Origin: Pseudoroseomonas aestuarii
GTDB lineage: Bacteria > Pseudomonadota > Alphaproteobacteria > Acetobacterales > Acetobacteraceae
Direction of reading: 5' to 3'
Assembly: GCF_042651065.1 (NCBI RefSeq)
Contig: NZ_JBHSCH010000001.1
Coordinates: 62,001 to 126,000, forward strand
Length of the DNA: 64,000 nucleotides
A program made the translations under genes and the position numbers. Of this stretch, positions 53,729 through 64,000 are shown one piece after another. How positions within the stretch are numbered: position 1 is the stretch's first letter; each line of letters starts with the position of its first letter. The notes under the pieces were generated by a model. It saw nothing but the letters and a program-made list of their open reading frames with translations. It did not search any database and was not told where the DNA came from.

Positions 53729-54751
53729 TCAGAGCTTGCCGAGATAGGCGGCGGTGTCCGACATGCGATTGGAGAAGCCCCACTCGTTGTCGTACCAGCT
53801 CATCACCCGCACCAGCCCGCCATCGACCACCTGGGTCTGGGTGGCGTCGAAGGTGGAGGAGTGCGGGTCGTGGTTGAAGTCGATGCTGACCAGCGGCGCG
53901 GTGTTGTAGCCGAGGATGCCCTTCAGCGGGCCGTTCTCGGCCGCTTCCTTCATCACGGCGTTGATCGCCTCCTTGGTCAGGCCCTCGGTGCGCTCCGGCA
54001 CGAAGTCGAGGCTGACGAGCGAGACGTTCGGCGTCGGGATGCGGATGGCGGTGCCGTCCAGCTTGCCCTTCAGCTCCGGCATCACCAGGCCCACGGCCTT
54101 GGCGGCGCCCGTCGAGGTCGGGATGGCCGAGACCGCCGCGGCGCGGGCGCGGTGCAGGTCCTTGTGCAGCGTATCGACGGTGTTCTGGTCACCCGTGTAG
54201 GCGTGGATGGTGACCATGTAGCCGCGCAGGATGCCGAACTTCTCGTGCAGCACCTTGGCGACGGGCGCCAGGCAGTTGGTGGTGCAGGAGGCGTTCGAGA
54301 CGATCTTGTCCTCGGCCGTCAGCGTCGTGTGGTTCACGCCGTAGACGATGGTCTTGTCCGAGTTCTCGCCGGGGGCCGAGATCAGCACCTTGCGCGCGCC
54401 GGTGCCGAGCAGCACCTGCGCCTTCTCGCGCGCGGTGAAGATGCCGGTGCACTCGGCGGCGATGTCGACGCCGTCCCACTTCAGCTTCGTCGGGTCGCGC
54501 TCGGCCGTCACCTTGATCGGGCCCCAGGTCTTGCCGTGGGCCTTGATGGTGATGCTGTCGCCCTCGACGATCACCTCGCCGGGGAAGCGGCCATGCACGC
54601 TGTCGTAGCGGAAGAGATGCGCGTTCGCCTCGACCGAGCCCAGGTCGTTGATGGCAACGAACTCGACATCGTCGCGCCCGCTCTCGCAGGCGGCGCGCAG
54701 CACCAGGCGGCCGATGCGCCCGAACCCGTTGATCGCGACCTTAACAGCCAT
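53729..54751 (-). CDS. gap: Type I glyceraldehyde-3-phosphate dehydrogenase
   Basis: 340 aa. NAD-binding start VAINGFGRIGRLVLRA; catalytic Cys156 in SNASCTTNCLAP and His183 in TIHAYTGDQ. C-terminal WYDNEWGFSNRM is conserved. Catalyses phosphorylating oxidation of G3P. The segment after the first strand, NDLGSVEANAHLFRYDS, resembles Gap proteins of the cbb/Gap-1 type found in alphaproteobacterial operons with tkt and pgk. ATG 54751 follows AAGGGAAGAC. Co-transcription with tkt (40 bases upstream) and pgk is very likely. Confidence 0.97.
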   Translation of the reverse strand: MAVKVAINGFGRIGRLVLRAACESGRDDVEFVAINDLGSVEANAHLFRYDSVHGRFPGEVIVEGDSITIKAHGKTWGPIKVTAERDPTKLKWDGVDIAAECTGIFTAREKAQVLLGTGARKVLISAPGENSDKTIVYGVNHTTLTAEDKIVSNASCTTNCLAPVAKVLHEKFGILRGYMVTIHAYTGDQNTVDTLHKDLHRARAAAVSAIPTSTGAAKAVGLVMPELKGKLDGTAIRIPTPNVSLVSLDFVPERTEGLTKEAINAVMKEAAENGPLKGILGYNTAPLVSIDFNHDPHSSTFDATQTQVVDGGLVRVMSWYDNEWGFSNRMSDTAAYLGKL

Positions 54752-54791
54752 GGTGTCTTCCCTTGTCTTTCCCGATTGGTCTTGAAGCGTC

Positions 54792-56834
<2,043 letters not shown>

Positions 56835-57089
56835 GGTCAAGAACCTCTCTGGCGTCGGGACGGCTATAGAGGGGCGGGGAAAAAGCGGCAACCCAACGGG
56901 CCTTCACGCCCGCATAAGCCCTGCCGGATCATAAATGATGCGCTCCCTTAGCCCGGCGGCGCCCCGCAGGCCAGCCCCGGATCGCGCGGGCCAGCCCCGC
57001 TGGAGGTGCCGCCGGGCGCCGGAAAAAGCTTCGCCCGAGGATCGTTCCGGCGGCAGGTTCCTGTTGCGGCGCAGCGCGGGGCGCGCCAG

Positions 57090-59771
57090 ATGTTCGGCGC
57101 CATGAAGCTCCCTCTCGCCCTGCCGCGCCACCGTCCCGGCTTCCGGGAGACGGCGCTGTTCCGCCCGCAATCGGTGGTGCTGCTGGCCGACCCGGCCTTG
57201 CCGGAATCCGGCATCCTCGCCCGCAACCTCGCCACGGGCGGCTTCGCCGGGCCGATCCACGCCATCGGCCTCGCCGCCGAGGGGCTGCTGCCGGCGGAGG
57301 CGCTGGAGGCGCTGCCCGCGCCGCCCGACCTCGCCGTACTCTGCCTGCCGCCCGGGGCGCAGGAGGCGGCGATGCGGGCGCTGGCGGCGCGGGGCTGCTT
57401 CGCCGCCATCGTCCCGGTGGCCGGGCCGGACCTCGCCGCCCTGTCGGAGAGGACAGGCGTGCGGGTGCTGGGGGCGCACAGCTTCGGCCTCTGCCTGCCG
57501 CGCATCGGGCTGAATGCCAGCCTGTCGCACATCGCGCCGCGCCCGGGGCGGCTGGCGCTGCTCTGCCAGTCCGGCGCCATGGCGCGCGCCGTCATCGACT
57601 GGGCGGAGGGGGAGGAGCTGGGCTTCAGCCACATCGTCGGCATCGGCACCAACCAGGGGCTGGGCTTCGCGCTGGCCCTGGACTGGATCGCGCGCGACCC
57701 GGAGGCGGGCGCCGTGCTGCTCGACCTGCGGCGGATCAAGAACCGCCGCCTGTTCATCTCCGCCGCCCGCGCCACGGCCCGCACCCGCCCCGTGGTGGCG
57801 ATCCGCCCCGGCGGGCGGCAGGCCGATGCCTCCGGCCTCGCTGATGCGGTGATGGAGGCGGCGCTGCGCCGCGCCGGCGTGCTGCGCGTGGGCGGGCTGG
57901 AGGACCTGCTGGCGGCGGCCGAGACGTTGGCGCGGGTGCGCCCGGCGCCGCGCGGCGGGCCGGACGCGCTGGCCGGCGACCGGGTGGCGATCGTCGCCAA
58001 CGGCCAGGGGCCGGCGCAGTTGGCGGCCGATGCCGTGCTGCAATCCGGCGGCCGCCTGGCCGCCTGGAGCCCGGCGGCGCAGGAGGCGTTCTCGCTGGCG
58101 CTGCCGCAGGCGGCCCCCGGCAACCCGCTGCTGCTGCCGCCGCAGGAGGGGCACCGCTTGGCCGAGGCCGCCAGCCTGCTGGCCGCCCTGCCGGAGGTGG
58201 ATTCGGTGGTGGCGGTGCACGCCCCCGCGCCCGGGCAGGACCAGGACGTGGCCGCCAGCGCCCGCGCCGCCGCCGCGCTGGCGGCGCGCGGCGCCCCGGT
58301 GCTGGTGGGCTGGCTGGGCCAGGCGCCGGCCGCCGCCGCCGCGCGCCGCCGTCTGGCGCTGGCCGGCCATGCCGTCTACGCCACGGCGGCGGCGGCGGTG
58401 CGCGGCGCCCTGCATCTGGCGACCGACCGCCGCAACCGCGCCGCCGCCGCCGAGCTGCCGCCGCGCGACATGCTGGAGCTGGCGCCGGACCGCGCCGCCG
58501 TGCGCGCCGTGATCGACGCCCTGCGCGCCGAGGGGCGGCTCGGCTTCACCGAGGCGGAGGCGCTGCGCATCCTGGAGGCCTACGGGCTGCCGGCGGTGCC
58601 GGGGCAGGCGGTGCCGGATGTCGATGCCGCCATCGCCGCCGCCATGCGCCTCGGCTTCCCCGTGGTGCTGAAGGTCCTGAGCCCCGACCTGCCGCGCAAG
58701 ACCGAGGTGGGGGGCGTGGTGCTGGGGCTGAAGGACGTGGCCGGGCTGCGCGCAGCGGCGGCCGCCATGGTGGCGCAGGTGCGCGCCGCCCGCCCGCAGG
58801 CGCGGATCGACGGCTTCCTGGTGCAGCGCCAGGCCGGCGCCACCGGTCCGCTGCGCCCCCATGAGCTGCGCCTGCGGCTGGGCGACGACCCGATGTTCGG
58901 CCCCTGGATCGGCTATGGCCGTGGCGGCACCGCCTCCGATTTCGAGCCGGACGTGGCCTTCGACCTGCCGCCGCTGAACCGCACCCTGGCCCTGGCGCTG
59001 ATCCGCCGCACCCACGGGGTGCGGCTGCTGGAAGGCTTCCGCGACCACGCGCCGGTGGACCTGACCCTGCTGGCCGACGCGCTGGTGCGCCTCTCCCAGG
59101 TCGCCATCGACTTCCCCGAGATCGAGGGGCTGATCGTCAACCCGCTGCTGGCGGACGGGAAGGGGCTGCTGGCGCTGGATGCCTCGGGCGGGCTGCGGCC
59201 GCCGGGGCAGCGCTCCATGCTCTCCGTGCCGCCCTATCCGGCCGAGCTGGCGCGGGAATGGACGGCGCGGGACGGCCGCCGGCTGCTGGTGCGCCCGATC
59301 CGCCCGGAGGACGCCGCCGCCCATGCCGAGGCCTTCCGCAACCTGGCGCCGGAGGATGTACGCTGGCGCTTCTTCAGCCAGATCAAGGAGCTGCCGCCGG
59401 CGCAGCTCGCCCGCATGACGCAGATCGACTACGACCGGGAGATGGCCTTCGTGGCGGTGGACAGCAGCGGCGAGGGGCCGCCGCGCACCGTGGGCGTGGC
59501 GCGGCTGATCCGCGAGCCGGGCGGTGCCCCCGGCGACCCGGCGGTGGGCGAGTTCGCGGTGGTGACGCTGCCGGGCTGGAAGGGTCAGGGCCTGGCCCGG
59601 CACCTGATGGAGCGGCTGCTGGAGTGGGGCCGGGGGCAGGGGCTGGAGCTGGTTGTCGGCCAGGTGCTGGCCGACAACCAGCCGATGCTGGGCTTCGTCC
59701 GCTCCCTCGGCTTCACCCTGCGCCGCTCGCCGGAGGATGACGAGGTGATGGAGGCGCGGCTGGCGCTGTAG
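57090..59771 (+). CDS. PatZ/Pka-like protein: acyl-CoA synthetase (NDP-forming) domain plus GNAT acetyltransferase
   Basis: 893 aa from ATG 57090 (ATG 57102 also possible). Residues about 20-480 match the alpha-type CoA-ligase region (Rossmann start RPQSVVLLADPALPESG, LLCQSGAMARAVIDW, IGTNQGLGF), about 500-725 the ATP-grasp beta region (AYGLPAVPG, GFPVVLKVLSPDLPRKTEVGG), and about 735-893 a GNAT domain (LLVRPIRPEDAAAHAEAF, VTLPGWKGQGLARHLMERLL). Total length matches E. coli PatZ (886 aa). PatZ acetylates lysines on metabolic enzymes such as acetyl-CoA synthetase; its ligase part is inactive and senses acetyl-CoA. The ligase His region is altered here too (LGAHSFGLCL), consistent with loss of ligase activity. 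Confidence 0.85.
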   Translation: MFGAMKLPLALPRHRPGFRETALFRPQSVVLLADPALPESGILARNLATGGFAGPIHAIGLAAEGLLPAEALEALPAPPDLAVLCLPPGAQEAAMRALAARGCFAAIVPVAGPDLAALSERTGVRVLGAHSFGLCLPRIGLNASLSHIAPRPGRLALLCQSGAMARAVIDWAEGEELGFSHIVGIGTNQGLGFALALDWIARDPEAGAVLLDLRRIKNRRLFISAARATARTRPVVAIRPGGRQADASGLADAVMEAALRRAGVLRVGGLEDLLAAAETLARVRPAPRGGPDALAGDRVAIVANGQGPAQLAADAVLQSGGRLAAWSPAAQEAFSLALPQAAPGNPLLLPPQEGHRLAEAASLLAALPEVDSVVAVHAPAPGQDQDVAASARAAAALAARGAPVLVGWLGQAPAAAAARRRLALAGHAVYATAAAAVRGALHLATDRRNRAAAAELPPRDMLELAPDRAAVRAVIDALRAEGRLGFTEAEALRILEAYGLPAVPGQAVPDVDAAIAAAMRLGFPVVLKVLSPDLPRKTEVGGVVLGLKDVAGLRAAAAAMVAQVRAARPQARIDGFLVQRQAGATGPLRPHELRLRLGDDPMFGPWIGYGRGGTASDFEPDVAFDLPPLNRTLALALIRRTHGVRLLEGFRDHAPVDLTLLADALVRLSQVAIDFPEIEGLIVNPLLADGKGLLALDASGGLRPPGQRSMLSVPPYPAELAREWTARDGRRLLVRPIRPEDAAAHAEAFRNLAPEDVRWRFFSQIKELPPAQLARMTQIDYDREMAFVAVDSSGEGPPRTVGVARLIREPGGAPGDPAVGEFAVVTLPGWKGQGLARHLMERLLEWGRGQGLELVVGQVLADNQPMLGFVRSLGFTLRRSPEDDEVMEARLAL

Positions 59772-59790
59772 GGCGCGTCCGCGCCGCGCC

Positions 59791-60666
59791 TCAGCGCGGC
59801 GCGGCCTCCTGCAGCAGCTCCCGCAGGCGGCTGGCGGCGGCGGGGCCCTTCAGCGCGTTGCGCCAGGCAGCCTCGGCCACGCGCTGGTGCACCGACACCG
59901 CCTCGTCCGCCGCCGTGATGGTGCCGACGCCGATGGCCGGGCTGGCGGTGAGGTCGGCGGGGAAGGGGCTGGTGCAGACATGCGCCCGCTCCCGCCCGCG
60001 CAGCACCATGAAGCTGCCCGCCGGCTCGGTCGGCAGCAGGCCGATCTGCAGCCCGATGGGCACGCTCTCCATCAGCGTGGCGATGCTCTCCACCTCGTCG
60101 CGCGCCGCCTGCCGGCACCGGTTGCGGGTGCGCTCCGAGAGGGCGAGGCTGCCCGCCACGCCTTCGGCCAGGAAGCCGCGCAGCGCGGTCTCCGACAGCA
60201 TGGCGATGATGTTGGCGCGGCGCGACTGGTGCAGCTTCTTGCGTGCCGTCAGCAGGCCCATCGCCTGGTCGGCGGCGGCACGGGCGGGGATGCGCTCGGG
60301 CGCCGCATCGGCCGCTTCGGCCCAGGCCTCCGCCAGGGCGCCGTCGAAGGCCTCCGTGGTGGTCTGGTAGCAGAAGGCGCCGCCGACCTGCAGGATCTGG
60401 TCGGACTGCTCCTCCACCTGGCGCAGCCGCTCCTGGAAGGCGATGGGGCGGGAGAAATACTCCACCCCGATCCCGAGCAGGGAAAGGGGCGAGATCTTCA
60501 GCAACTCAGCCAGCCGCCGGATCGTGTCCAGCTTGATGACCTCGCCCTTCTCGTAGCGATACAACGCGGCCCGGGACACGCCCAGCCGCGCCGCGATCTC
60601 CTCGGCCCGCAGGCCGGACTCAAGACGGTAGGCCCGCAATTGCTGGCCGATATCGGCGAAACGCAT
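59791..60666 (-). CDS. XRE family transcriptional regulator with large effector-like domain
   Basis: 291 aa from ATG 60666, preceded by AAGAGG; the frame continues to 60768 with a second ATG at 60696. HTH at about 6-60 (LRAYRLESGLRAEEIAARLG, VSRAALYRYEKGEVIK). The remaining 230 residues have no recognised domain but include a long helical region and LIGLLPTEP-like segments (IGLLPTEPAGSFMVLRGRE). Convergent with the PatZ-like gene, 20 bases apart. A link to acetyl-CoA or acylation control is tempting but unsupported. Confidence 0.85.
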   Translation of the reverse strand: MRFADIGQQLRAYRLESGLRAEEIAARLGVSRAALYRYEKGEVIKLDTIRRLAELLKISPLSLLGIGVEYFSRPIAFQERLRQVEEQSDQILQVGGAFCYQTTTEAFDGALAEAWAEAADAAPERIPARAAADQAMGLLTARKKLHQSRRANIIAMLSETALRGFLAEGVAGSLALSERTRNRCRQAARDEVESIATLMESVPIGLQIGLLPTEPAGSFMVLRGRERAHVCTSPFPADLTASPAIGVGTITAADEAVSVHQRVAEAAWRNALKGPAAASRLRELLQEAAPR

Positions 60667-60811
60667 GACACCTCTTGTCGATATCAACCGGTTCATATTC
60701 GTCTGCGGCGAAAAATCTCGCCGGACGGCGCTAGGACAGAAAATGCGGCCGGGGCGGCCTTCTGGCAACGGATAATCGCGAGATGATAAGAATCTTTCTC
60801 AAAACGAAGTG

Positions 60812-60841
60812 CCCTGGCGGGCCAGAATCGGCCCGCCAGGG
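60812..60841 (-). terminator. Hairpin terminator after the reductase gene
   Basis: Perfect 12-base stem CCCTGGCGGGCC / GGCCCGCCAGGG with a 6-base loop; on the minus strand a modest T-rich run (CACTTCGTTTTGAG) follows. It ends the hyi-glxR-like unit. Confidence 0.7.
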
Positions 60842-60853
60842 GCCGGCCAAGCC

Positions 60854-61738
60854 TCAGCTTCCGGAGACTTTATGCGCCGCAAGCATTTCAAGAGCCTGAA
60901 CCAAACCGGAGTGATCCCACTGCCCCCCGCCAGCGGCCGCGCAGGCCGAGAATAGCTGCTGAGTCGAGGCTGTGTTGGGCAGCGCGACCCCGAGCTCCTT
61001 CGCCGACTGCAACGCGAGGTTGAGATCCTTCTGGTGCAGGGCGATGCGGAAGCCGGGCTCGAAGGTGCGCTTGATCATGCGCTCCCCGTGCAGTTCAAGG
61101 ATGCGCGAGGTCGCCAGCCCGCCCATCAGAGCCTGCCGCACCTTGGCGGGATCGGCCCCGGCCTTGCTGGCGAAGACCAGCGCCTCGCCCACCGCCTCGA
61201 TGGTCAGGGCGACGACGATCTGGTTGGCCACCTTGCAGGTCTGCCCGGCGCCATTGGCCTCGCCCACCAGGGTGATGTTCTTGCCCATCGCCTGGAACAG
61301 CGGCAGGGCGCGGTCGAAGGCCGCCTGCGGGCCGCCCACCATGATGGTCAGGCTGGCCTGCCTGGCGCCCACCTCGCCGCCGGAGACGGGGGCGTCGAGA
61401 TAGTCGCAGCCCTTCTCGTTGACGCGGCGGGCGAAATCCTTGGTGGCGGTCGGGCTGATCGAGCTCATGTCGATCACCAGCTTGCCGGGGGAGAGGCCCT
61501 CGGCCACGCCCTTCGGGCCGAACAGAACGGCCTCCACATCCGGCGTGTCCGGCACCATCAGGATGATCACCTCGGCCGCGGCGGCGATGGCGGCCGGGTC
61601 CGGCAGCACCTCGGCCTGGGCGCGGATCTCCTCCTTCAGGCTGGCGCGGTCGGGCACCAGCAGCGTATGGCCCGCCGACTTCAGGTGCAGCGCCATGGGA
61701 TGGCCCATGATGCCGAGGCCGATAAAACCGATTTTCAT
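60854..61738 (-). CDS. glxR: 2-hydroxy-3-oxopropionate (tartronate semialdehyde) reductase-like protein
   Basis: 294 aa from ATG 61738, preceded by GGAGGAGACG. Beta-hydroxyacid dehydrogenase family: dinucleotide motif GFIGLGIMGHPMA, VPDTPDVEAVLFG, substrate motif DAPVSGGEVGA, catalytic Lys in AGQTCKVANQ, and HQKDLNLAL. Reduces tartronate semialdehyde to glycerate with NAD(P)H. It lies 34 bases after a hydroxypyruvate isomerase gene, the usual partner in glyoxylate assimilation. The carboligase gcl is not in the window. 3-hydroxyisobutyrate dehydrogenase is the alternative. Confidence 0.9.
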   Translation of the reverse strand: MKIGFIGLGIMGHPMALHLKSAGHTLLVPDRASLKEEIRAQAEVLPDPAAIAAAAEVIILMVPDTPDVEAVLFGPKGVAEGLSPGKLVIDMSSISPTATKDFARRVNEKGCDYLDAPVSGGEVGARQASLTIMVGGPQAAFDRALPLFQAMGKNITLVGEANGAGQTCKVANQIVVALTIEAVGEALVFASKAGADPAKVRQALMGGLATSRILELHGERMIKRTFEPGFRIALHQKDLNLALQSAKELGVALPNTASTQQLFSACAAAGGGQWDHSGLVQALEMLAAHKVSGS

Positions 61739-61772
61739 CTTTGGACGTCTCCTCCGGGAAGTGCGGGCCTGG

Positions 61773-62555
61773 TCAGGCGGCCTTGTAGGGGGCGAACCAG
61801 CCGAGGCCGGCCACCGTCTCGCCCGCCGGCCGGTACTCGCAGCCGATCCAGCCACGGTAGCCCAGCGCGTCGATGCGATCGAACACGAAAGCCCAGTTCA
61901 CCTCGCCGGTGCCCGGCTCGTTGCGCCCCGGCACGTCCGCCACCTGCATGTGCGCGATGATGGCCAGGTGCTTCTCCACGCGCTTGACGATGTCGCCCTC
62001 GCTCACCTGGCAGTGGTAGAGGTCGAACTGCAGGCCGAGCCTGTCCTCGCCCACGGCGGCGATGATGTCGGCGCCCTGCTGCATGGTGGTCATGAAGATG
62101 CCGGGGATGTCGCGCTGGTTGATCGGCTCGATCACCGCCTTCACCGCCGCCTTGGCGCATTCCTCGGCCGCCCAGGCCAGGTTGGCGCCGTAGACGGCCG
62201 TCAGCGTGTCATGCGCCACGCCGGCGGGGCGCAGGCCCGGCATGATGTGCAGGCGCGGGCAGGAGAGGGCGGCGGCGTAGTCCAGGGCCTGCTTCAGCGC
62301 CTCGCGGAACTCGGCCTGGCGGCCGGGGATGCAGGCCATGCCGCGCTCGCCCGCGGCCCAGTCGCCGGGCGGGGCGTTGAACAGCACCTGCTGCAGCCCG
62401 TTGTCCTTGAGGCGGGTGGCGATCTCGGCGGCGGGGAAGTCGTAGGGAAAGAGGAACTCCACCGCCTCGAACCCCGCCGCGCGGGCGGCGGCGAAGCGGT
62501 CCAGGAAGGGCAGTTCCTGGAACATCATGGACAGGTTGGCGGCGAAGCGCGGCAT
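61773..62555 (-). CDS. hyi: Hydroxypyruvate isomerase
   Basis: 260 aa from ATG 62555. Xylose-isomerase-like TIM barrel in the Hyi style: PRFAANLSMMFQELPFLDRF, GFEAVEFLFPYDFPA, NAPPGDWAAGERG, IEPINQRDIPGIF, GLQFDLYHCQVSEGD and QVADVPGRNEPGTGE, including metal-binding Glu/Asp/His. Interconverts hydroxypyruvate and tartronate semialdehyde. Co-transcribed with the glxR-like reductase. Together they feed C2 units (glyoxylate) towards glycerate. Confidence 0.92.
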   Translation of the reverse strand: MPRFAANLSMMFQELPFLDRFAAARAAGFEAVEFLFPYDFPAAEIATRLKDNGLQQVLFNAPPGDWAAGERGMACIPGRQAEFREALKQALDYAAALSCPRLHIMPGLRPAGVAHDTLTAVYGANLAWAAEECAKAAVKAVIEPINQRDIPGIFMTTMQQGADIIAAVGEDRLGLQFDLYHCQVSEGDIVKRVEKHLAIIAHMQVADVPGRNEPGTGEVNWAFVFDRIDALGYRGWIGCEYRPAGETVAGLGWFAPYKAA

Positions 62556-62716
62556 GCGGGATCTCCGGATATCGGGGGGAGCGCGGCCTCGCGCCCCGGT
62601 GCTGGCGCGGCACGCTAGAGGGCTGGGCGCGGAGTGCAAGCCCTTGTCCGACAAGCTGCCGTGCGCATCCGGCGCGCCGCTGGCGGCGGCGCCGCGGCTC
62701 AGGCACATTCCCTGCC

Positions 62717-63793
62717 ATGAGCTCCTCCTCCTCCCCGGGTGACCGGGCGTTGCGGCCGGCCCGGATTCTGGGGCTGGCGGCCCTCTCCGCGCTGCTGCTC
62801 GGCTGTCTGCTGGTACTGCGCCCGTTCATCTCGGCGCTGCTGTGGGCGGCCATCCTGGCCTTCTGCACCTGGCCCGCCTACCGCACCCTGCGGGATCGGC
62901 TGCGCCTCTCCCCCGGCCTCGCCGCCCTGGTGATGGTGACGCTGGAGATGCTGCTGGTCGGCCTGCCGCTGCTCTTCGCTGCGCCGATCCGCGCCGAGGA
63001 TGTGGAGGGGCTGCGGCGCAACGTCGAAGGGCTGGTGGCCGGCGGCTTTCCGGCGCTGAGCGACAAGCTGGCCGCCATTCCCTGGATCGGCGCCTCCCTC
63101 GCCGAGCGTTGGGACGCGCTGCAGTTCGATTTCAGCCCGCTCACCAGCCTGCTGCAGCCCTATGCCGGCGTCATCGCCCAGCAGGCGCTGGCGCTGCTGC
63201 TGGCGGTGCTCTCGGGCCTGGCCGAGCTGGTGCTGGCCATCCTGCTCTCCTTCTTCTTCTACCGCGACGGGCCGCGCATGGCGGCGGGGCTGGAGGCGCT
63301 GGTGGGCCGCATCGCCGGGCCGCAGGCGCGGCGGCTGGTGCAGCTGACCGCCAATGTCACCATCGGCGTGGTCTATGGCCTGCTCGGCACGGCGGTGGCG
63401 CAGGGGGTGCTGACCGGCCTCGGCCTCTGGATCGCCGGGGTGCCGCAGCCTGTGCTGCTGGCGGTGGTGGCGGGCGCCCTCTCGGTGCTGCCGGTCGGCG
63501 CGCCGCTGGTCTGGCTGCCGGCGGCGCTCTGGCTGTTCGGCCAGGGCTCCACCGGCTGGGGCATCTTCCTGCTGGTCTATGGCGCCTTCGGCATCAGCAG
63601 CGTGGACAACGTCATCCGCCCCTGGCTGATCAGCCGCGGCGCCGACCTGCCGCTGCTGCTCACCATCCTGGGCGCGCTGGGCGGGGTGCTGGCCTTCGGC
63701 TTCCTCGGCCTGTTCCTCGGGCCGGTGCTGCTGGCGGTTGGCTTCACCCTGCTGCGGGACTGGGCGGAGGAGGAGCCGGAAACCCTGCGGTGA
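62717..63793 (+). CDS. AI-2E family transporter
   Basis: 358 aa. About eight membrane segments: N-terminal pair (ILGLAALSALLLGCLLVLR and ALLWAAILAFCTWPAYR), a soluble helical part (about 95-150), then LLLAVLSGLAELVLAILLSFFFYRDG and the C-terminal bundle ending LGLFLGPVLLAVGFTLL. This is the UPF0118/AI-2E pattern. Some members export autoinducer-2 and others act as Na+/H+ antiporters; substrate here is unknown. Divergent from hyi, 162 bases apart. Confidence 0.88.
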   Translation: MSSSSSPGDRALRPARILGLAALSALLLGCLLVLRPFISALLWAAILAFCTWPAYRTLRDRLRLSPGLAALVMVTLEMLLVGLPLLFAAPIRAEDVEGLRRNVEGLVAGGFPALSDKLAAIPWIGASLAERWDALQFDFSPLTSLLQPYAGVIAQQALALLLAVLSGLAELVLAILLSFFFYRDGPRMAAGLEALVGRIAGPQARRLVQLTANVTIGVVYGLLGTAVAQGVLTGLGLWIAGVPQPVLLAVVAGALSVLPVGAPLVWLPAALWLFGQGSTGWGIFLLVYGAFGISSVDNVIRPWLISRGADLPLLLTILGALGGVLAFGFLGLFLGPVLLAVGFTLLRDWAEEEPETLR

Positions 63794-63818
63794 GGCGGCG
63801 GGCGCCGGGGCTGGCTTT

Positions 63819-63854
63819 CCTTCCGTCCCTCGCGCTTCCCTTCCGTCCCTCGCG
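63819..63854. repeat. Direct repeat, two copies of 16 bases
   Basis: CCTTCCGTCCCTCGCG at 63819-63834 and 63839-63854, four bases apart, in the gap between the AI-2E gene and the partial gene at 63938. Function unknown. Confidence 0.7.
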
Positions 63855-63937
63855 GTGGTTGATTGCGCGGCTTGACCAGGAATGCGCCGGCCTCCTAGGG
63901 ACGGGACCCGAAGGCCGGGTTTGGGGACGAAAAGGCT

Positions 63938-64000
63938 ATGTGGAACGGAAGGGCCGTGGCGCGCGCCGCCACGGCGAGGTTTGCTCGCGCGGCCGCATGG
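63938..64000 (+). CDS. Possible start of a gene cut by the window end
   Basis: ATG 63938 follows GACGAAAAGG and opens a frame (MWNGRAVARAATARFARAAA) that runs off the window. Too short to assign; the upstream ribosome-binding-like sequence is the only support. Confidence 0.35.
   Translation, partial: MWNGRAVARAATARFARAAAW

Overview
The window is very GC-rich (about 70%), gene-dense DNA with strong G/C at third codon positions. Gene content suggests an alphaproteobacterium of the Acetobacteraceae, most like Roseomonas and its relatives. The pointers are orphan tripartite-tricarboxylate (Bug/TctC) receptors, molybdenum hydroxylase (cox) maturation genes, a single-cysteine DksA, the rpmF-plsX-fabH block and the tkt-gap-pgk operon. 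This is inference from gene content, not from a marker-gene comparison. I saw no rRNA, tRNA, CRISPR array, transposase or prophage gene. It reads as ordinary chromosome.

Region by region. (1) 1-7688, minus strand: a tightly packed set with overlapping starts and stops. In transcription order it holds coxG, coxD (MoxR ATPase), coxE (VWA), two XdhC/CoxF-like halves, a molybdopterin-binding/MobA-like fusion, and the N-terminal part of a secreted or periplasmic beta-propeller sensor cut by the window edge. It is a maturation set for a CO-dehydrogenase/xanthine-dehydrogenase-type molybdoenzyme, but no structural genes are in view. (2) 7873-18685: an ion antiporter, methylisocitrate lyase, a LysR regulator divergent from a TTT receptor, an AtuA pair, a TAT-type hydrolase, a CoA transferase, a second TTT receptor and a quinone oxidoreductase, together an organic-acid/acyl-CoA catabolic neighbourhood. 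(3) 18750-22834: a SulP transporter, a two-domain ChrA chromate transporter with an unusual terminator-bearing leader, and a divergent GntR/HutC regulator. (4) 22998-32183: rpmF-plsX-fabH, a small membrane protein, dksA, a long apparently empty stretch ending in tandem hairpin repeats just before fusA, several small unknown genes and comM/yifB.

(5) 32232-44021: a deacetylase-family gene, then a peptide-type ABC importer (SBP, two permeases, fused double ATPase) in one run with an ArgE/DapE peptidase, an M20 carbamoylase/amidohydrolase and an MlrC homologue, followed by another SBP on the opposite strand. The run looks like an uptake-plus-hydrolysis pathway for a peptide or amide substrate. 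(6) 44195-50800: KDG kinase and KDPG aldolase, a small coiled-coil protein, a YegD-type Hsp70, a membrane GT2-like protein that has lost most catalytic motifs, and a CNNM/CorC protein. (7) 50902-56834: an aldehyde dehydrogenase, then the tkt-gap-pgk operon. (8) 57090-63793: a PatZ-like acyl-CoA-synthetase/acetyltransferase, an XRE regulator, a tartronate-semialdehyde-reductase-like and hydroxypyruvate-isomerase pair (glyoxylate metabolism), and an AI-2E family transporter. A further gene may begin at 63938.

The least ordinary items are the degenerate GT2 protein, the chrA leader with an intrinsic terminator overlapping a possible in-frame upstream start, the four hairpin repeats in front of a stand-alone and unusual EF-G, the cox accessory operon without its enzyme, and the importer/MlrC operon. 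None can be proven a new system from sequence alone.
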